Under the pieces are notes generated by a model. The model worked only from the letters and a program-made list of their open reading frames with translations. It was not told the DNA's origin and ran no database searches. A program made the position numbers and the translations under genes. From Salegentibacter salinarum (GTDB lineage: Bacteria > Bacteroidota > Bacteroidia > Flavobacteriales > Flavobacteriaceae), in NCBI RefSeq assembly GCF_900168115.1, contig NZ_FUZC01000025.1, forward strand, positions 1-35,795: 35,795 nucleotides of DNA, written 5' to 3'. Shown one piece after another: positions 1-7,168 of this stretch (positions are counted from its first letter, which is position 1; each line of letters begins with the position of its first letter).

Positions 1-226
1 CGGCAGGCGTCATTCAGGTGGCATGACTTTTATTCGGGCTCATTTACGGAACTCGGGAACCTGTACAATAGTGTTAAGGGAAATGCACAATAGGATCAAA
101 CTAGAGGCAGAATACCGAAATATTGTCCAGGGACGGACTAACCCGTAGTAGTGATGAAGTTCCTGTAATGGGAATGGAGCGAAGGGGTTAGGTTATACAG
201 TTTAATAACATTTACCAACTCAAATT

Positions 227-1485
227 ATGAGGATGAGTTTATGGAATGAAACAAAATCAATACCGATAAGCCGCCAAATGGTTTGGACGGCTTATAAAAA
301 GGTTAGAGCCAACAAAGGAAGTGCAGGTGTGGATTCTGTGAGCATGCAAGAATTTGATGCCAATAGATCCAGACACCTGTACAAACTTTGGAACCGTCTA
401 GCATCGGGGAGTTATTTCCCTCCTCCAGTCAAAGAAGTGGAAATCCCCAAGAAGGATGGAAAGTCCGCCAACTTGGAATTCCCACCATCAGCGAAAGAGT
501 AGGACAAATGGTTATTAAGGACTATTTAGAACCTCGTTTTGAAAAGATTTTTAGCTCTAACTCTTACGGTTACCGACCAAACAAGAGCGCCCATCAGGCA
601 CTCGAAACGGTACGGGAAAACTGTAGGAGACAGAACTGGGATATAGATCTTGACATCAAGGATTTCTTCAATACAATTGATCACCAAAAGTTGATGTTAG
701 CAGTACGAAAACACGTCCCAGAAAACTGGGCGTGTCTTTATCTTGAACGGTGGCTCGAAGCACCAGTGCTTAAAACATCTGGGGAGTTACAGTCTAAGCA
801 AGGCAAGGGAACACCACAAGGAGGGGTAGCAAGTCCCCTTCTGGCAAATTTATTCCTTCATTATGCTCTTGATAAATGGCTGGAACATACCGATGTGACA
901 GTGAAATATGCCCGATATGCCGATGATTGCATATTGCACTGTCAAAGCAAAACCCACGCAGAACATATACTTGAAGCTGTGAACAAGAGGTTGGAATCCT
1001 GCGGCTTAGAATTACATCCGGACAAAACAAAAATTGTCTACTGTAAGGACGGACGCAGGAGAGAGGATTATCCAGTAGTGAAATTTGATTTTCTTGGATA
1101 TTCTTTCCAGCCTCGGGCAACGAAATCCAGAAAGACAGGAAAGCTGTTTCTGGGTTATGACTGCGCCATAAGTATAAGTTCACGAAAACGTATTGCAGAC
1201 AAATTGGAAGCGCTAAAATTTGAGAGAGTCAGCTTCAAAAGTATTATAGGAATAGCTTATTATTTAAACCCGATGATCCGGGGATGGGTGAATTACTATG
1301 GTCGCTTCCGAAGATCTGAACTCTCGAAGGTCTTTCGACTGTTGCGTATAAGGTTAATCAGGTGGGCAAGAAAACGGTATAAACGCTATAGAACAAGACT
1401 TAAACACGCCTACCAATGGTTGGATAGAGTAAGAAAACAGTTTCCTTACCTCTTTTACCACTGGAAGTTGGGCTTTTCTTGTTAA
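227..1485 (+). pseudogene. ltrA: Group II intron reverse transcriptase/maturase, frameshifted
   Basis: Restored, this is a protein of about 419 residues of the intron-encoded reverse transcriptase/maturase family, which helps the intron fold and copies it into new DNA sites. The N-terminal part (227 onward) runs to IPKKDGK. The reading frame is then lost at about 463, where AAGGTC has become AAGTC (one G missing), and resumes as VRQLGIPTI in the next frame. The palm motif YADD is intact (916-927) with GTPQGG upstream. The thumb/maturase segment RGWVNYYGRFRR follows. I see no HNH endonuclease domain after it, as is usual for short bacterial intron proteins. The family and the frameshift are clear. 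Whether the shift is real or a sequencing error cannot be told here. Confidence 0.92.
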
Positions 1486-1508
1486 ATTGGCTATGATTTG
1501 TATAACAG

Positions 1509-1582
1509 GAGCCGGATGATGCGGGAGTATCATGTCCGGATCTGTGAGAGACTTGGGGTGAAACTCCCCTTGTCTACTCGAC
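1509..1582 (+). ncRNA. Group II intron domains V and VI
   Basis: Domain V is a 34-nt hairpin starting GAGCCGGATGATGC with loop GGGA and the returning arm GTATCATGTCCGGATCT. The AGC near its base is the catalytic triad. Domain VI follows with arms around GACTTGGGG and CTCCCCTTGTC, and an unpaired A near 1575 is the likely branch point. These are the splicing-core elements and fix the intron 3' end close to 1582. A short ORF that crosses this stretch is an artefact. Confidence 0.85.
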
Positions 1583-1653
1583 GTGGGACCTTAGTCAGAA
1601 TCAATAAAAATAATGTGAGAAATAAACTTTTAGCCTTAGTAATCTTAATGTAC
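1583..1653 (+). repeat. attC-like right end plus cassette head, copy 1
   Basis: After the intron comes GTGGGACC and then a 63-nt segment (1591-1653) starting TTAGTCAGAATCAATAAA. The same 63 nt occurs at 9563-9625 with only two differences. There it directly follows a complete attC-like repeat with the core G|TTAGTC. I read 1583-1594 as the right end of an attC-like site split by the intron, and 1591 onward as the head of a cassette whose first bases are shared with the second copy. Confidence 0.6.
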
Positions 1654-1769
1654 GTACTATCTCTTAATGCTGCAAAGAATCCTCTGACAATAGAGAAAAC
1701 GGGGACCAACTTTCTTCCTCATCAGTCAGAATTCAAAATTTAAAGGCGCCAATAGGCATAAATGAGAAT

Positions 1770-2138
1770 GCCAAAGTCGTAGCGAAATTAGTAAAAACCC
1801 AATTTTGAAGATAAAAATTCTAAGATCATCGTAATTGTTGAAACCGGCGCTAAAAATATACTTAAGTCTGACTTGTCCAACTAGGCTAAGCTGGCAATCT
1901 TTTAAATTTTGGTGATGACACAATTAATCGCAATTTTATTGAAGCAACTGACTTAAAGAGAACGGTAGTTTTTGGAAGAAATTTTGAAGAACCGGGAATT
2001 AAGAAAATAAGAGGATATGTAATGGAGTATTATGGATTCGAAATTTATCCTGGATATGATATAACTAATGATACCCTTAATTCTGACAAGGTCTCAAGAA
2101 CATTTTTTGAAACAGAAATTAAAATAATTTCTGAATAA
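1770..2138 (+). pseudogene. Decayed hypothetical cassette gene
   Basis: Coding-like sequence in broken frames. It starts AKVVAKLVKTQ, shifts frame at about 1806 to EDKNSKIIVIVETGAKN and shifts again near 1890. It then runs open for 78 codons (1905-2138) through NFGDDTINRNFIEA, VMEYYGFEIYPGYDI and a C-terminus KIISE. At least two frameshifts separate the pieces and no intact start codon is evident. I do not recognise the family. It lies between two attC-like sites and so looks like dead cassette cargo. Confidence 0.45.
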
Positions 2139-2144
2139 GACTGC

Positions 2145-2229
2145 TCACAACAAAGACATATAATTACAATGCTTATTTTAGTCATTAATCAGAAAAAACT
2201 TAGGTTTTTAGAGGGACTGACGTTGTACC
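2145..2229 (+). repeat. attC-like site (short type)
   Basis: The left end is CACAAC and the right end is the core G|TTGTACC at 2222. The right half (2185-2225: TTAATCAG, A-run, CTTAGGTTTTTAGAGGGAC, TGACGTTG) recurs at 6760-6801 and, partly, at 10522-10560 and 8771-8792. Each copy sits just upstream of a small defence or toxin gene. This site precedes the Fic cassette, which starts at 2223. Confidence 0.55.
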
Positions 2230-2275
2230 CAATTTAAAAACAGCAGTTTTTCTTTCAATTGCTAAAAATTGAGTT

Positions 2276-2305
2276 TACTTTTGATAATATCAAATGATAG
2301 TATCA
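2276..2305 (+). promoter_or_regulatory. Fic promoter -7 element and double operator
   Basis: TACTTTTG (2276-2283) fits the Bacteroidota -7 element TAnnTTTG. It overlaps a perfect 7-bp palindrome TTTGATA-A-TATCAAA (2280-2294). That is followed at once by a second palindrome TGATA-G-TATCA (2295-2305) ending one base before the Fic start codon. Two tandem copies of TGATAnTATCA over the promoter and leader suggest an autoregulatory operator. Confidence 0.6.
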
Positions 2306-2306
2306 A

Positions 2307-3257
2307 ATGAAACCACCATACGATATCACTTCTACTATCCTAAAATCCATTACTGCAATTTCAGAAAAAATTGGTGCTATTAATGCCAATTATCTTAATA
2401 AACCTTCTCCGAAACTTAGAAAAGAAAATAAGATTAAAACAATTCATTCCTCTTTGAAAATAGAAGGAAATAGCCTTACTGAAGAACAAATAACTGCGCT
2501 TCTAGAACATAAAAGAATAATTGGTCCTAAAAAGGATGTGAAAGAAGTTATCAATGCAATAGAAATTTATGAACATCTAGAAAATTACAATGCCTTTGAT
2601 GAGAAATCATTTTTAAAATGTCATAAGCATTTAATGAAAAATCTAATCGAAGATGCCGGGAAATATAGAAATCAAGGTGTTGGTATAATGAAAGGTTCAG
2701 AAGTAGAACATTTTGCTCCGCCACACCAAAATGTTCCTTTTTTAATGAAAGATTTATTTGATTATTTGAAGAAATCAGAAGAAATAGAACTTATTAAAAG
2801 TTGTGTTTTTCATTATGAAATGGAATTCATTCATCCTTTTTTAGATGGGAATGGTAGAATGGGACGGCTGTGGCAAACCTTAATTTTAATGGAGAAATAT
2901 CCAATTTTTGAATATATACCTTTTGAGACTTTAATAAGCAAAGACCAAGAAAAATACTACGCGGCCTTATCAAAAAGTGACAAAGCAGGGAATTCTACAT
3001 CATTTATTGAATATATGCTCGATGTGATTGAAAAATCATTAAATGAGTTATTGGGTTTTAACCAACGCACATTTACAGAAAAAGATAGGCTTGAATATTT
3101 TGTTTCCTTAAATAAAAGAGAGTTTACAAGAAAAGATTATATGGATATATTCAAAGATATTTCGGGAGCAACTGCAAGTAGAGACCTTAAAAAAGGAGTA
3201 GAATTAAACTTATTCCAAAAAACAGGCGAGAAAAATAAAACAAAGTATAAATTATAA
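2307..3257 (+). CDS. Fic family protein, class II, with winged-helix C-terminus
   Basis: A 316-residue Fic-domain enzyme, expected to transfer AMP or a related group from a nucleotide to a target protein. The catalytic motif HPFLDGNGRMGR is complete at residues 176-187. An inhibitory helix motif of the S-x-x-x-E-G type (SLKIEG) lies upstream at 49-54, which makes it a class II (self-inhibited) Fic protein. The last 60 residues (FTRKDYMDIF to LKKGVELNLF) look like a winged helix, common in stand-alone Fic proteins and able to bind DNA. It may therefore bind the tandem palindromes just before its start. It is the only gene in its cassette (heads at 2223, closes near 3260), with no partner antitoxin, which fits the built-in inhibitor. 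The target is unknown. Confidence 0.88.
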   Translation: MKPPYDITSTILKSITAISEKIGAINANYLNKPSPKLRKENKIKTIHSSLKIEGNSLTEEQITALLEHKRIIGPKKDVKEVINAIEIYEHLENYNAFDEKSFLKCHKHLMKNLIEDAGKYRNQGVGIMKGSEVEHFAPPHQNVPFLMKDLFDYLKKSEEIELIKSCVFHYEMEFIHPFLDGNGRMGRLWQTLILMEKYPIFEYIPFETLISKDQEKYYAALSKSDKAGNSTSFIEYMLDVIEKSLNELLGFNQRTFTEKDRLEYFVSLNKREFTRKDYMDIFKDISGATASRDLKKGVELNLFQKTGEKNKTKYKL

Positions 3258-3259
3258 CT

Positions 3260-3317
3260 GGGTACAATTACTAAGCGTTCGTATGGCCGGAACGGCCACA
3301 CAGAATCTTAGTTATTA
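3260..3317 (+). repeat. attC-like site closing the Fic cassette
   Basis: GGGTACAA (3260-3267) is the exact complement of the cassette head TTGTACCC (2223-2230). Next come nested arms: AATTACTAAG (3266-3275) with CTTAGTTATT (3307-3316), and inside it TGGCCG-GAA-CGGCCA (3284-3298). The right end GTTATTA (3311) could be the core. As no T-run follows, a terminator is less likely, though the structure could also end transcription. Confidence 0.55.
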
Positions 3318-3434
3318 GGAATGGAAAATTCTAATTAAAACCTTTGCAACTCAAATTTTTTGGGAATTCAAATTTCTTGTATTTTTATAGAATTGAAGTC
3401 AATGTATCACAAAAAAGTTCAAAATTAATGATAC

Positions 3435-3644
3435 CTAAAAGGTTACCTTGAAATTTTAAATTGCCGGAACTACTTCCAGACCTTAGATGCGCAAGTTAGG
3501 TTTGAATACTGGCAAGGTCACTCTTAAGATTACCAAATCTTATCAAAACCGCGCAAATCTTATGATTCGCGCGGTTTTTTAGGTTTTGAACTTTCATTTT
3601 ATTTGATATTATTTAAATTGAAATGAGAACTAAAAGGTTACCTT
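3435..3644 (+). repeat. Two copies of a 15-bp repeat, 195 bp apart
   Basis: CTAAAAGGTTACCTT occurs exactly at 3435-3449 and 3630-3644 and contains the palindrome AAGGT-T-ACCTT. The two copies flank a terminator-like hairpin. It could be a protein binding site or the edge of a small duplicated element. No gene lies between the copies. Confidence 0.5.
3545..3580 (+). terminator. Intrinsic terminator
   Basis: The ten-base arms AAAACCGCGC (3545-3554) and GCGCGGTTTT (3569-3578) close a 14-nt loop and end in a run of six T on the plus strand. It is the first good terminator after the Fic gene, about 300 bp downstream. The A-run on the left arm would give a weaker terminator for the minus strand. 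Confidence 0.7.
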
Positions 3645-3660
3645 AATTTTCATATGTAAC

Positions 3661-3870
3661 CTAAATCAACATACCATTTTCAAACTTGGGAGATTTAGGA
3701 TCTTCCCCTACATTTCGAATTAACTGTACTGTGTTTCTAAGCGTTTTTATAACTAAAAGATTTAAAGGTTTATAATTGATTTTAACTGATTTACTTATTG
3801 TAACCAGAGCGTTTTTCTTTTTTGACTTCTTTAATTCCGCTTTCTTTTTGTGGATTCTATATGATTTCAT
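3661..3870 (-). CDS. Small basic hypothetical protein
   Basis: A 69-residue ORF, very lysine-rich at the N-terminus (IHKKKAELKKSKKKNA) and ending in VGEDPKSPKFENGMLI. The frame stays open for about 20 codons upstream of the ATG, also with basic residues, so the true start is uncertain. I do not recognise the family. A nucleic-acid-binding role is only a guess from charge. It stands alone with no operon partner and no clear ribosome binding site, so it may be chance or a remnant. Confidence 0.3.
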   Translation of the reverse strand: MKSYRIHKKKAELKKSKKKNALVTISKSVKINYKPLNLLVIKTLRNTVQLIRNVGEDPKSPKFENGMLI

Positions 3871-4147
3871 TTTTCTGTTATTCGATTTACTTCCCGTAGC
3901 GCCGTCCCCTGTTACCTTTTTTGATGCTTATACATTTTCAAGATTTAGAATTAGGGAGGACTTATAAAAAGGGAGCGTAGGGACCGGCTTTATGCAGTCC
4001 AGACTAACTTATAAATCTTGGTATTTGCATTACAATAAAAAGTAGTGGCAGTAAAGGCCGTGAATACTTCAAATTGGGAAATGGAGGAGTAGGGAAGGAG
4101 CAGGAAGAGGAATTAATTTAGTTATGAAATCCACTTAAGTCCGGTGT
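3871..4147. other. Non-coding stretch before the 54-bp repeat
   Basis: No convincing gene. Around 3965-4008 it contains CGGCTTTATGCAGTCCAGA, which resembles 29146-29170 (CGGCTTTATGCCGCTGTCCAGA) in the right part of the window. Both follow a TATAAAAAG-like stretch, so a dispersed short element is possible. Confidence 0.4.
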
Positions 4148-4201
4148 TTGTGAATGAAGCTCTTTAGCCTGGAGGTACGAAAGGCTAATGTGCTGAATGG
4201 G
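4148..4201 (+). repeat. 54-bp direct repeat, copy 1
   Basis: The 54 bp are repeated at 6001-6054 in the same orientation with one mismatch. They start TTGTGAATGAAGC and contain a short hairpin TTTAGCCT...AGGCTAA. Together the copies bracket the two exported-protein genes at 4364-5815. Some upstream bases (CCACTTAAGTCCGGTG) also resemble the right arm of the attC-like site at 5901-5998. Confidence 0.75.
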
Positions 4202-4363
4202 AAAATTAATGGTCTTATTATGAAGAAATTTAAGGCGTAATGGTATGAATAAGAAAACGGTATTAGAGATTAGTATGTTATCCTTTAGATCTAACTAAAG
4301 CCTTAAGAAGTGTAGCTCCATCTTCTAATATTATTCTATTTTAAAATTGATTTCTGAAAATAT

Positions 4364-4801
4364 TTAATCCTCGGTAACTTCATACGTGTCGGATTCAAAA
4401 TCGTACATAAAAGTAAATTCACCGGGAGAGTCGTGGCGGTAATAAAAATATGGCTGGGAATCCCAATTGACTTCAGTGAAGGTAATAGTTATAAAATCCA
4501 CATTCTCTGCTGCTTCTACTTTAATACCCGCTTTTCTATATTCTTTGAATACCTGCGAAAAAGTTTCTCTTCCATTATTTGTACTTCCGGAAAAGGATAT
4601 ATATCTGGAAATTAAATTATTGTAGCCATCGGTTTTATAATATTCGAAACCAATATCATAATCAACCAAGGTATCTTTAAAAAAAATACGAGTTTCTACT
4701 AAAATGTCCTCGTGCGAGGTAAGTTCTGTGAATTCATCTTCTATTGTACAGGAAGAAAATATTAATAATAAACAAGTGATTAGACTGAGATGATTTTTCA
4801 A
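4364..4801 (-). CDS. Hypothetical lipoprotein
   Basis: 145 residues with a lipoprotein signal peptide: KN, a hydrophobic stretch LITCLLLIF, then the lipobox-type SSC at residues 16-18, so the mature protein should be lipid-anchored. The rest is acidic and rich in Phe, Tyr and Thr, with alternating strand-like segments (FITITFTEV, YFYYRHDS), suggesting a small beta-rich fold. I do not recognise a family. It is divergent from the gene starting at 4964, with about 160 bp of very AT-rich shared upstream sequence. Both genes lie between two copies of a 54-bp direct repeat, so they may have arrived as a unit. Confidence 0.7.
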   Translation of the reverse strand: MKNHLSLITCLLLIFSSCTIEDEFTELTSHEDILVETRIFFKDTLVDYDIGFEYYKTDGYNNLISRYISFSGSTNNGRETFSQVFKEYRKAGIKVEAAENVDFITITFTEVNWDSQPYFYYRHDSPGEFTFMYDFESDTYEVTED

Positions 4802-4963
4802 TTTAATAGGGAGTTTTCCTTTAAAGACTAAAAATATGTAGTTTAGATGGTAAAAAAAACTTTGTTATTCAAAATCATTATAAAATCACATTTTTTAGTC
4901 GATTAATAATAAAAAAATATGAATATTAGCATTTTTACACTTTAGATATCACCTGTTAATATA

Positions 4964-5815
4964 ATGCCCAAAAAGCTTCATTTTTTACTAATTATTTTTT
5001 TTTTAGCCTTCTTTAATTTTTCCGGTATTGCTCAAGAAAATGATTTTCAGCACGGCCTGATGAACGTTGGTATGGGTGGGGTCATTGGAGGAATTGGGGC
5101 AGTAATTAATAAAGCGCCTGACCAGACATTAGGAAAAACTTTACTTAAGGGGTTTGCTCAGGGAGCTATTGGTGGATATTTTGTTTTTGAAAGTAAAAGA
5201 CTAGTTCGCAGATTTGCAAGGGAAAAGAAATACAACTATATCTGGCCCTCAAAACTTGTTAATGCAGCAGGTAATTCAATAATTGAAAACGCCGCTGCAA
5301 ACAGGAATTTTTGGGAACGTATGCATTTGAATTTAGCATTTAATCGAATTGAAATTGATTTTAAAAATAGGTTTAAATTGAAGTATAGAATAATGCCATT
5401 CGCATTATCTCGAGCTGCATACCTATTCACCCAGGCAAGACTTGATGTAGATCGTAGTATGGTATTCGGCACCCTTGTATTTAGTCAACGAATACCGGAG
5501 ATTTTAGGTGAAAAAGGATCTAACGGCAAAGCAATGCTAAGTTCCATTTTATTGAGAAGAGGAAGTGGTCAAAGAACGGAGGCCCATGAAATTATTCATA
5601 CCTATCAGTTCGAAAATTTTTCTGGTATAAATACTATCTTTGATCGTCCCAGGTCCAGGTTAGAACAGGAAAGCAAATTCGTTAGAATTTATAATAAAAT
5701 CTTTCATACAGATTTTAATGCTCTTTTTAGTCAGGGACTATATAGTTTAGAAACTGAAATTAAAGGTTATCGGGAAAACTCTTTTGAAAAAGAGGCTAGA
5801 CATTTTTCTGAATAA
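4964..5815 (+). CDS. Exported protein with HEIIH zinc-type motif
   Basis: 283 residues. Residues 1-24 form a signal peptide ending GIAQ. A glycine-rich hydrophobic stretch (residues 33-75) could be one or two membrane hairpins. Then come repeated strand-like segments and the motif A-HEIIH-TYQ at 208-212, the zinc-binding pattern of zincin metallopeptidases. A later glutamate cluster (EKEARHF near the C-terminus) could supply a further ligand. I do not know a named family, and catalysis is inferred from HExxH only. The gene runs divergently from the lipoprotein gene at 4364-4801. The most likely location is the periplasm or outer membrane. Confidence 0.7.
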   Translation: MPKKLHFLLIIFFLAFFNFSGIAQENDFQHGLMNVGMGGVIGGIGAVINKAPDQTLGKTLLKGFAQGAIGGYFVFESKRLVRRFAREKKYNYIWPSKLVNAAGNSIIENAAANRNFWERMHLNLAFNRIEIDFKNRFKLKYRIMPFALSRAAYLFTQARLDVDRSMVFGTLVFSQRIPEILGEKGSNGKAMLSSILLRRGSGQRTEAHEIIHTYQFENFSGINTIFDRPRSRLEQESKFVRIYNKIFHTDFNALFSQGLYSLETEIKGYRENSFEKEARHFSE

Positions 5816-5900
5816 TTTAATTATTTGTTTCTCTTTGATGAAGAAAGTTATCTAAGCCTATTTATTATTTATAAACAAAAATTGAATATCAACTGTATTT

Positions 5901-5998
5901 GAGAACTTAAGTGGAAAACCAGAGCGGAAATGAAGCGTTTTCACCATTTGTGCGGAAAAAGTGAAATGGAAATTGGCGGTTTTTCACTTGTGTTAGGT
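5901..5998 (+). repeat. attC-like site with GTTAGGT core
   Basis: The arms AAGTGGAAAACC (5909-5920) and GGTTTTTCACTT (5978-5989) pair over 12 positions with one G-T pair. An inner hairpin CCATTT/AAATGG (about 5944-5970) lies between them. The right end GTTAGGT (5992-5998) matches the classical integron core GTTRRRY exactly. The 54-bp repeat follows at 6001. Confidence 0.55.
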
Positions 5999-6000
5999 GC

Positions 6001-6054
6001 TTGTGAATGAAGCTTTTTAGCCTGGAGGTACGAAAGGCTAATGTGCTGAATGGG
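6001..6054 (+). repeat. 54-bp direct repeat, copy 2
   Basis: Second copy of the 4148-4201 repeat with a single C/T difference, directly after an attC-like core. As the flanks of the two copies differ on the right, they may be the head of a duplicated cassette or a fragment of another structured element. Confidence 0.75.
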
Positions 6055-6580
6055 GTAGTGGATTGTACAATTAAATCTAAAAATTATTTAATTCCTATAT
6101 TTCTTCTTAATATATTGTTAAAAACTATGAGCGAATATGTTAACCCCGGCCCCTGATAATTTTTAAATTTGGAGTCCCTACAATTTTTTTTCTGAATAAT
6201 TATTTTTCCGCTAGTTTACATATTATCAAACTCCATCAACTAAGTGGTGTGAATCTGAATAAAGATGAGTCTGCAGATTCAGGTTGTAATTGGGGAAGCT
6301 AAAACGCCAATAAGACCTTCTATAAGTTGGTTAGATGGCGCTCATGAAGTTCATAATTTTATGAAAATGCAGTGTCTCAATTATTTGTTCCAAACATTTT
6401 ATCCTTTCATAGTGAGGGTAAAGAACTCTATTACGGTGCAGTGAGAACACCCCTGGCGTTTTGGTCTCTCTTGCATTTTTGAAGTTGCTAAAGATTATAA
6501 GTGGCTGAATTAAACTTTTGATCATTTTTTTGCTGTGGAGCACTTAAGTCGGGGGCAATGGCTAGTGGTCTAGGAACTAA
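6055..6580. other. Non-coding, probably decayed sequence
   Basis: No gene can be supported. On the plus strand there are short coding-like scraps (for example WLDGAHEVHNFMK near 6330) without an intact frame. I see no clear RNA gene. Confidence 0.4.
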
Positions 6581-6763
6581 TTGCACTGCATCTCGCAGAC
6601 TGGTGGGTTGTACATGTTCGATAAGCAGATGTATGCCAATCTATCCCAGGAGCACTTCATATGTGCTTCTATGTATAGGGTGTTGGACGATTTCCACCAA
6701 ATAGTAGGTGCATATGGCGATGTGATCTGGATTCAAACGGTATTCTCGGTAGTATATAGTTAA
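6581..6763 (+). pseudogene. Possible IS3-type transposase fragment
   Basis: A 60-codon open stretch contains FDKQMYANLSQEHFICASMY followed by RVLDDFHQIVG. This resembles the short segment of IS3-family OrfB transposases before the DDE core, where a D-x-x-x-Y-A-x-L...C-S...M-Y-R-x-L pattern is usual. No DDE domain follows and the ends of an IS are not visible. If correct, it is a small dead scrap. The match rests on a few residues only. Confidence 0.3.
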
Positions 6764-6804
6764 TCAGCAAAAAACTTAGGTTTTTAGACGGACTGACGTT
6801 GCCC
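6760..6804 (+). repeat. attC-like right half before the HigBA cassette
   Basis: It repeats the right half of the 2145-2229 site: TTAATCAGC, A-run, CTTAGGTTTTTAGACGGAC, TGACGTTG, then CCC. The core is G|TTGCCC at 6798, so the cassette head is 6799. I cannot define its left half. Confidence 0.6.
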
Positions 6805-6849
6805 TTAATGCGAAAAAGAATAAAAGTTATCATTTTGGTAACTTTATTG

Positions 6850-6857
6850 TATATTTG
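6850..6857 (+). promoter_or_regulatory. -7 promoter element of higB
   Basis: TATATTTG fits the Bacteroidota -7 consensus TAnnTTTG. It lies 17 nt before the GTG chosen as the higB start and inside the longer ORF, which argues against the far-upstream start. The same octamer precedes the YefM gene at 10601. A -33 TTG at good spacing is not visible. Confidence 0.55.
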
Positions 6858-6873
6858 CAGCAAACTATTTAAC

Positions 6874-7167
6874 GTGAAAATATTTTCGAGAGGGACAATA
6901 CGAGATTTTTGGGAAAAGCACGGTGATTGCGAACTTCAGCTAAAAACGTGGTATCGTGAAACCGAGAAATCCAATTGGTCATCGATTAATGAACTTAAAA
7001 ATGAATATCCGAGCGCAAGTATTTTAAAGTACAACCGGATTGTTTTCAACATTAAAGGAAACGATTATCGGTTGATTGTCAAATTTAATTTTGAGTATCA
7101 ACTTGCGTGGATAAGGTTTATTGGGACGCACGTTGAATATGATAAGATAAATGCAAACGAAATTTAA
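6874..7167 (+). CDS. higB: HigB-type mRNA interferase toxin
   Basis: 97 residues from a GTG start at 6874. It matches the HigB_toxin family (the type that precedes its antitoxin): VKIFSRGTIRDFWEKHGD at the start, then LKTWYRE, an NRIVFNIKGNDYRLIVKFNF strand-loop-strand and the terminal FIGTHVEYDKI typical of the family. HigB proteins cut mRNA, usually on the ribosome, and are held in check by HigA. The ORF is open back to a TTG at 6799, which is the cassette head itself. A -7 element at 6850 and family alignment favour the start at 6874. The antitoxin gene follows after one nucleotide. Confidence 0.9.
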   Translation: MKIFSRGTIRDFWEKHGDCELQLKTWYRETEKSNWSSINELKNEYPSASILKYNRIVFNIKGNDYRLIVKFNFEYQLAWIRFIGTHVEYDKINANEI

Positions 7168-7168
7168 G

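Larger units (their letters stand above)
1..1582 (+). mobile_element. Group II intron, 5' end outside window
   Basis: The intron starts before the window and ends near 1582. Positions 1-226 look like structured ribozyme sequence (domains I to IV, no ORF), followed by a reverse transcriptase/maturase gene at 227-1485. Domain V (1509-1542) and domain VI (1543-1582) close the element. The 3' end in ...CTCGAC and the following exon bases GTGGGACC are the likely splice junction. Eight bases downstream is TTAGTC, which also starts other cassettes in this window (7802 and 9563). The intron therefore seems to sit in the stem of an attC-like site, the habit of the group IIC-attC introns. The intron subclass cannot be set from what is visible. 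The encoded protein is frameshifted, so it cannot move on its own. Confidence 0.9.

Noticed and set aside
794-1183. 129-codon minus-strand ORF
   Set aside because: It is antisense to the conserved reverse transcriptase palm and has no family features.
1498-1743. 81-codon plus-strand ORF
   Set aside because: It runs across intron domains V and VI and the splice junction, so it is a chance reading frame.
3776-3967. 63-codon plus-strand ORF rich in Phe
   Set aside because: It is antisense to the lysine-rich small ORF, which explains its Phe-rich composition; no start signals.
6331-6543. 70-codon minus-strand ORF
   Set aside because: Low-complexity chance frame in a decayed stretch; nothing recognisable.
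6799-7167. The longer higB reading frame with a putative N-terminal membrane segment
   Set aside because: The extension begins at the cassette head and contains a promoter -7 element. HigB homologues start at the position of the GTG at 6874.
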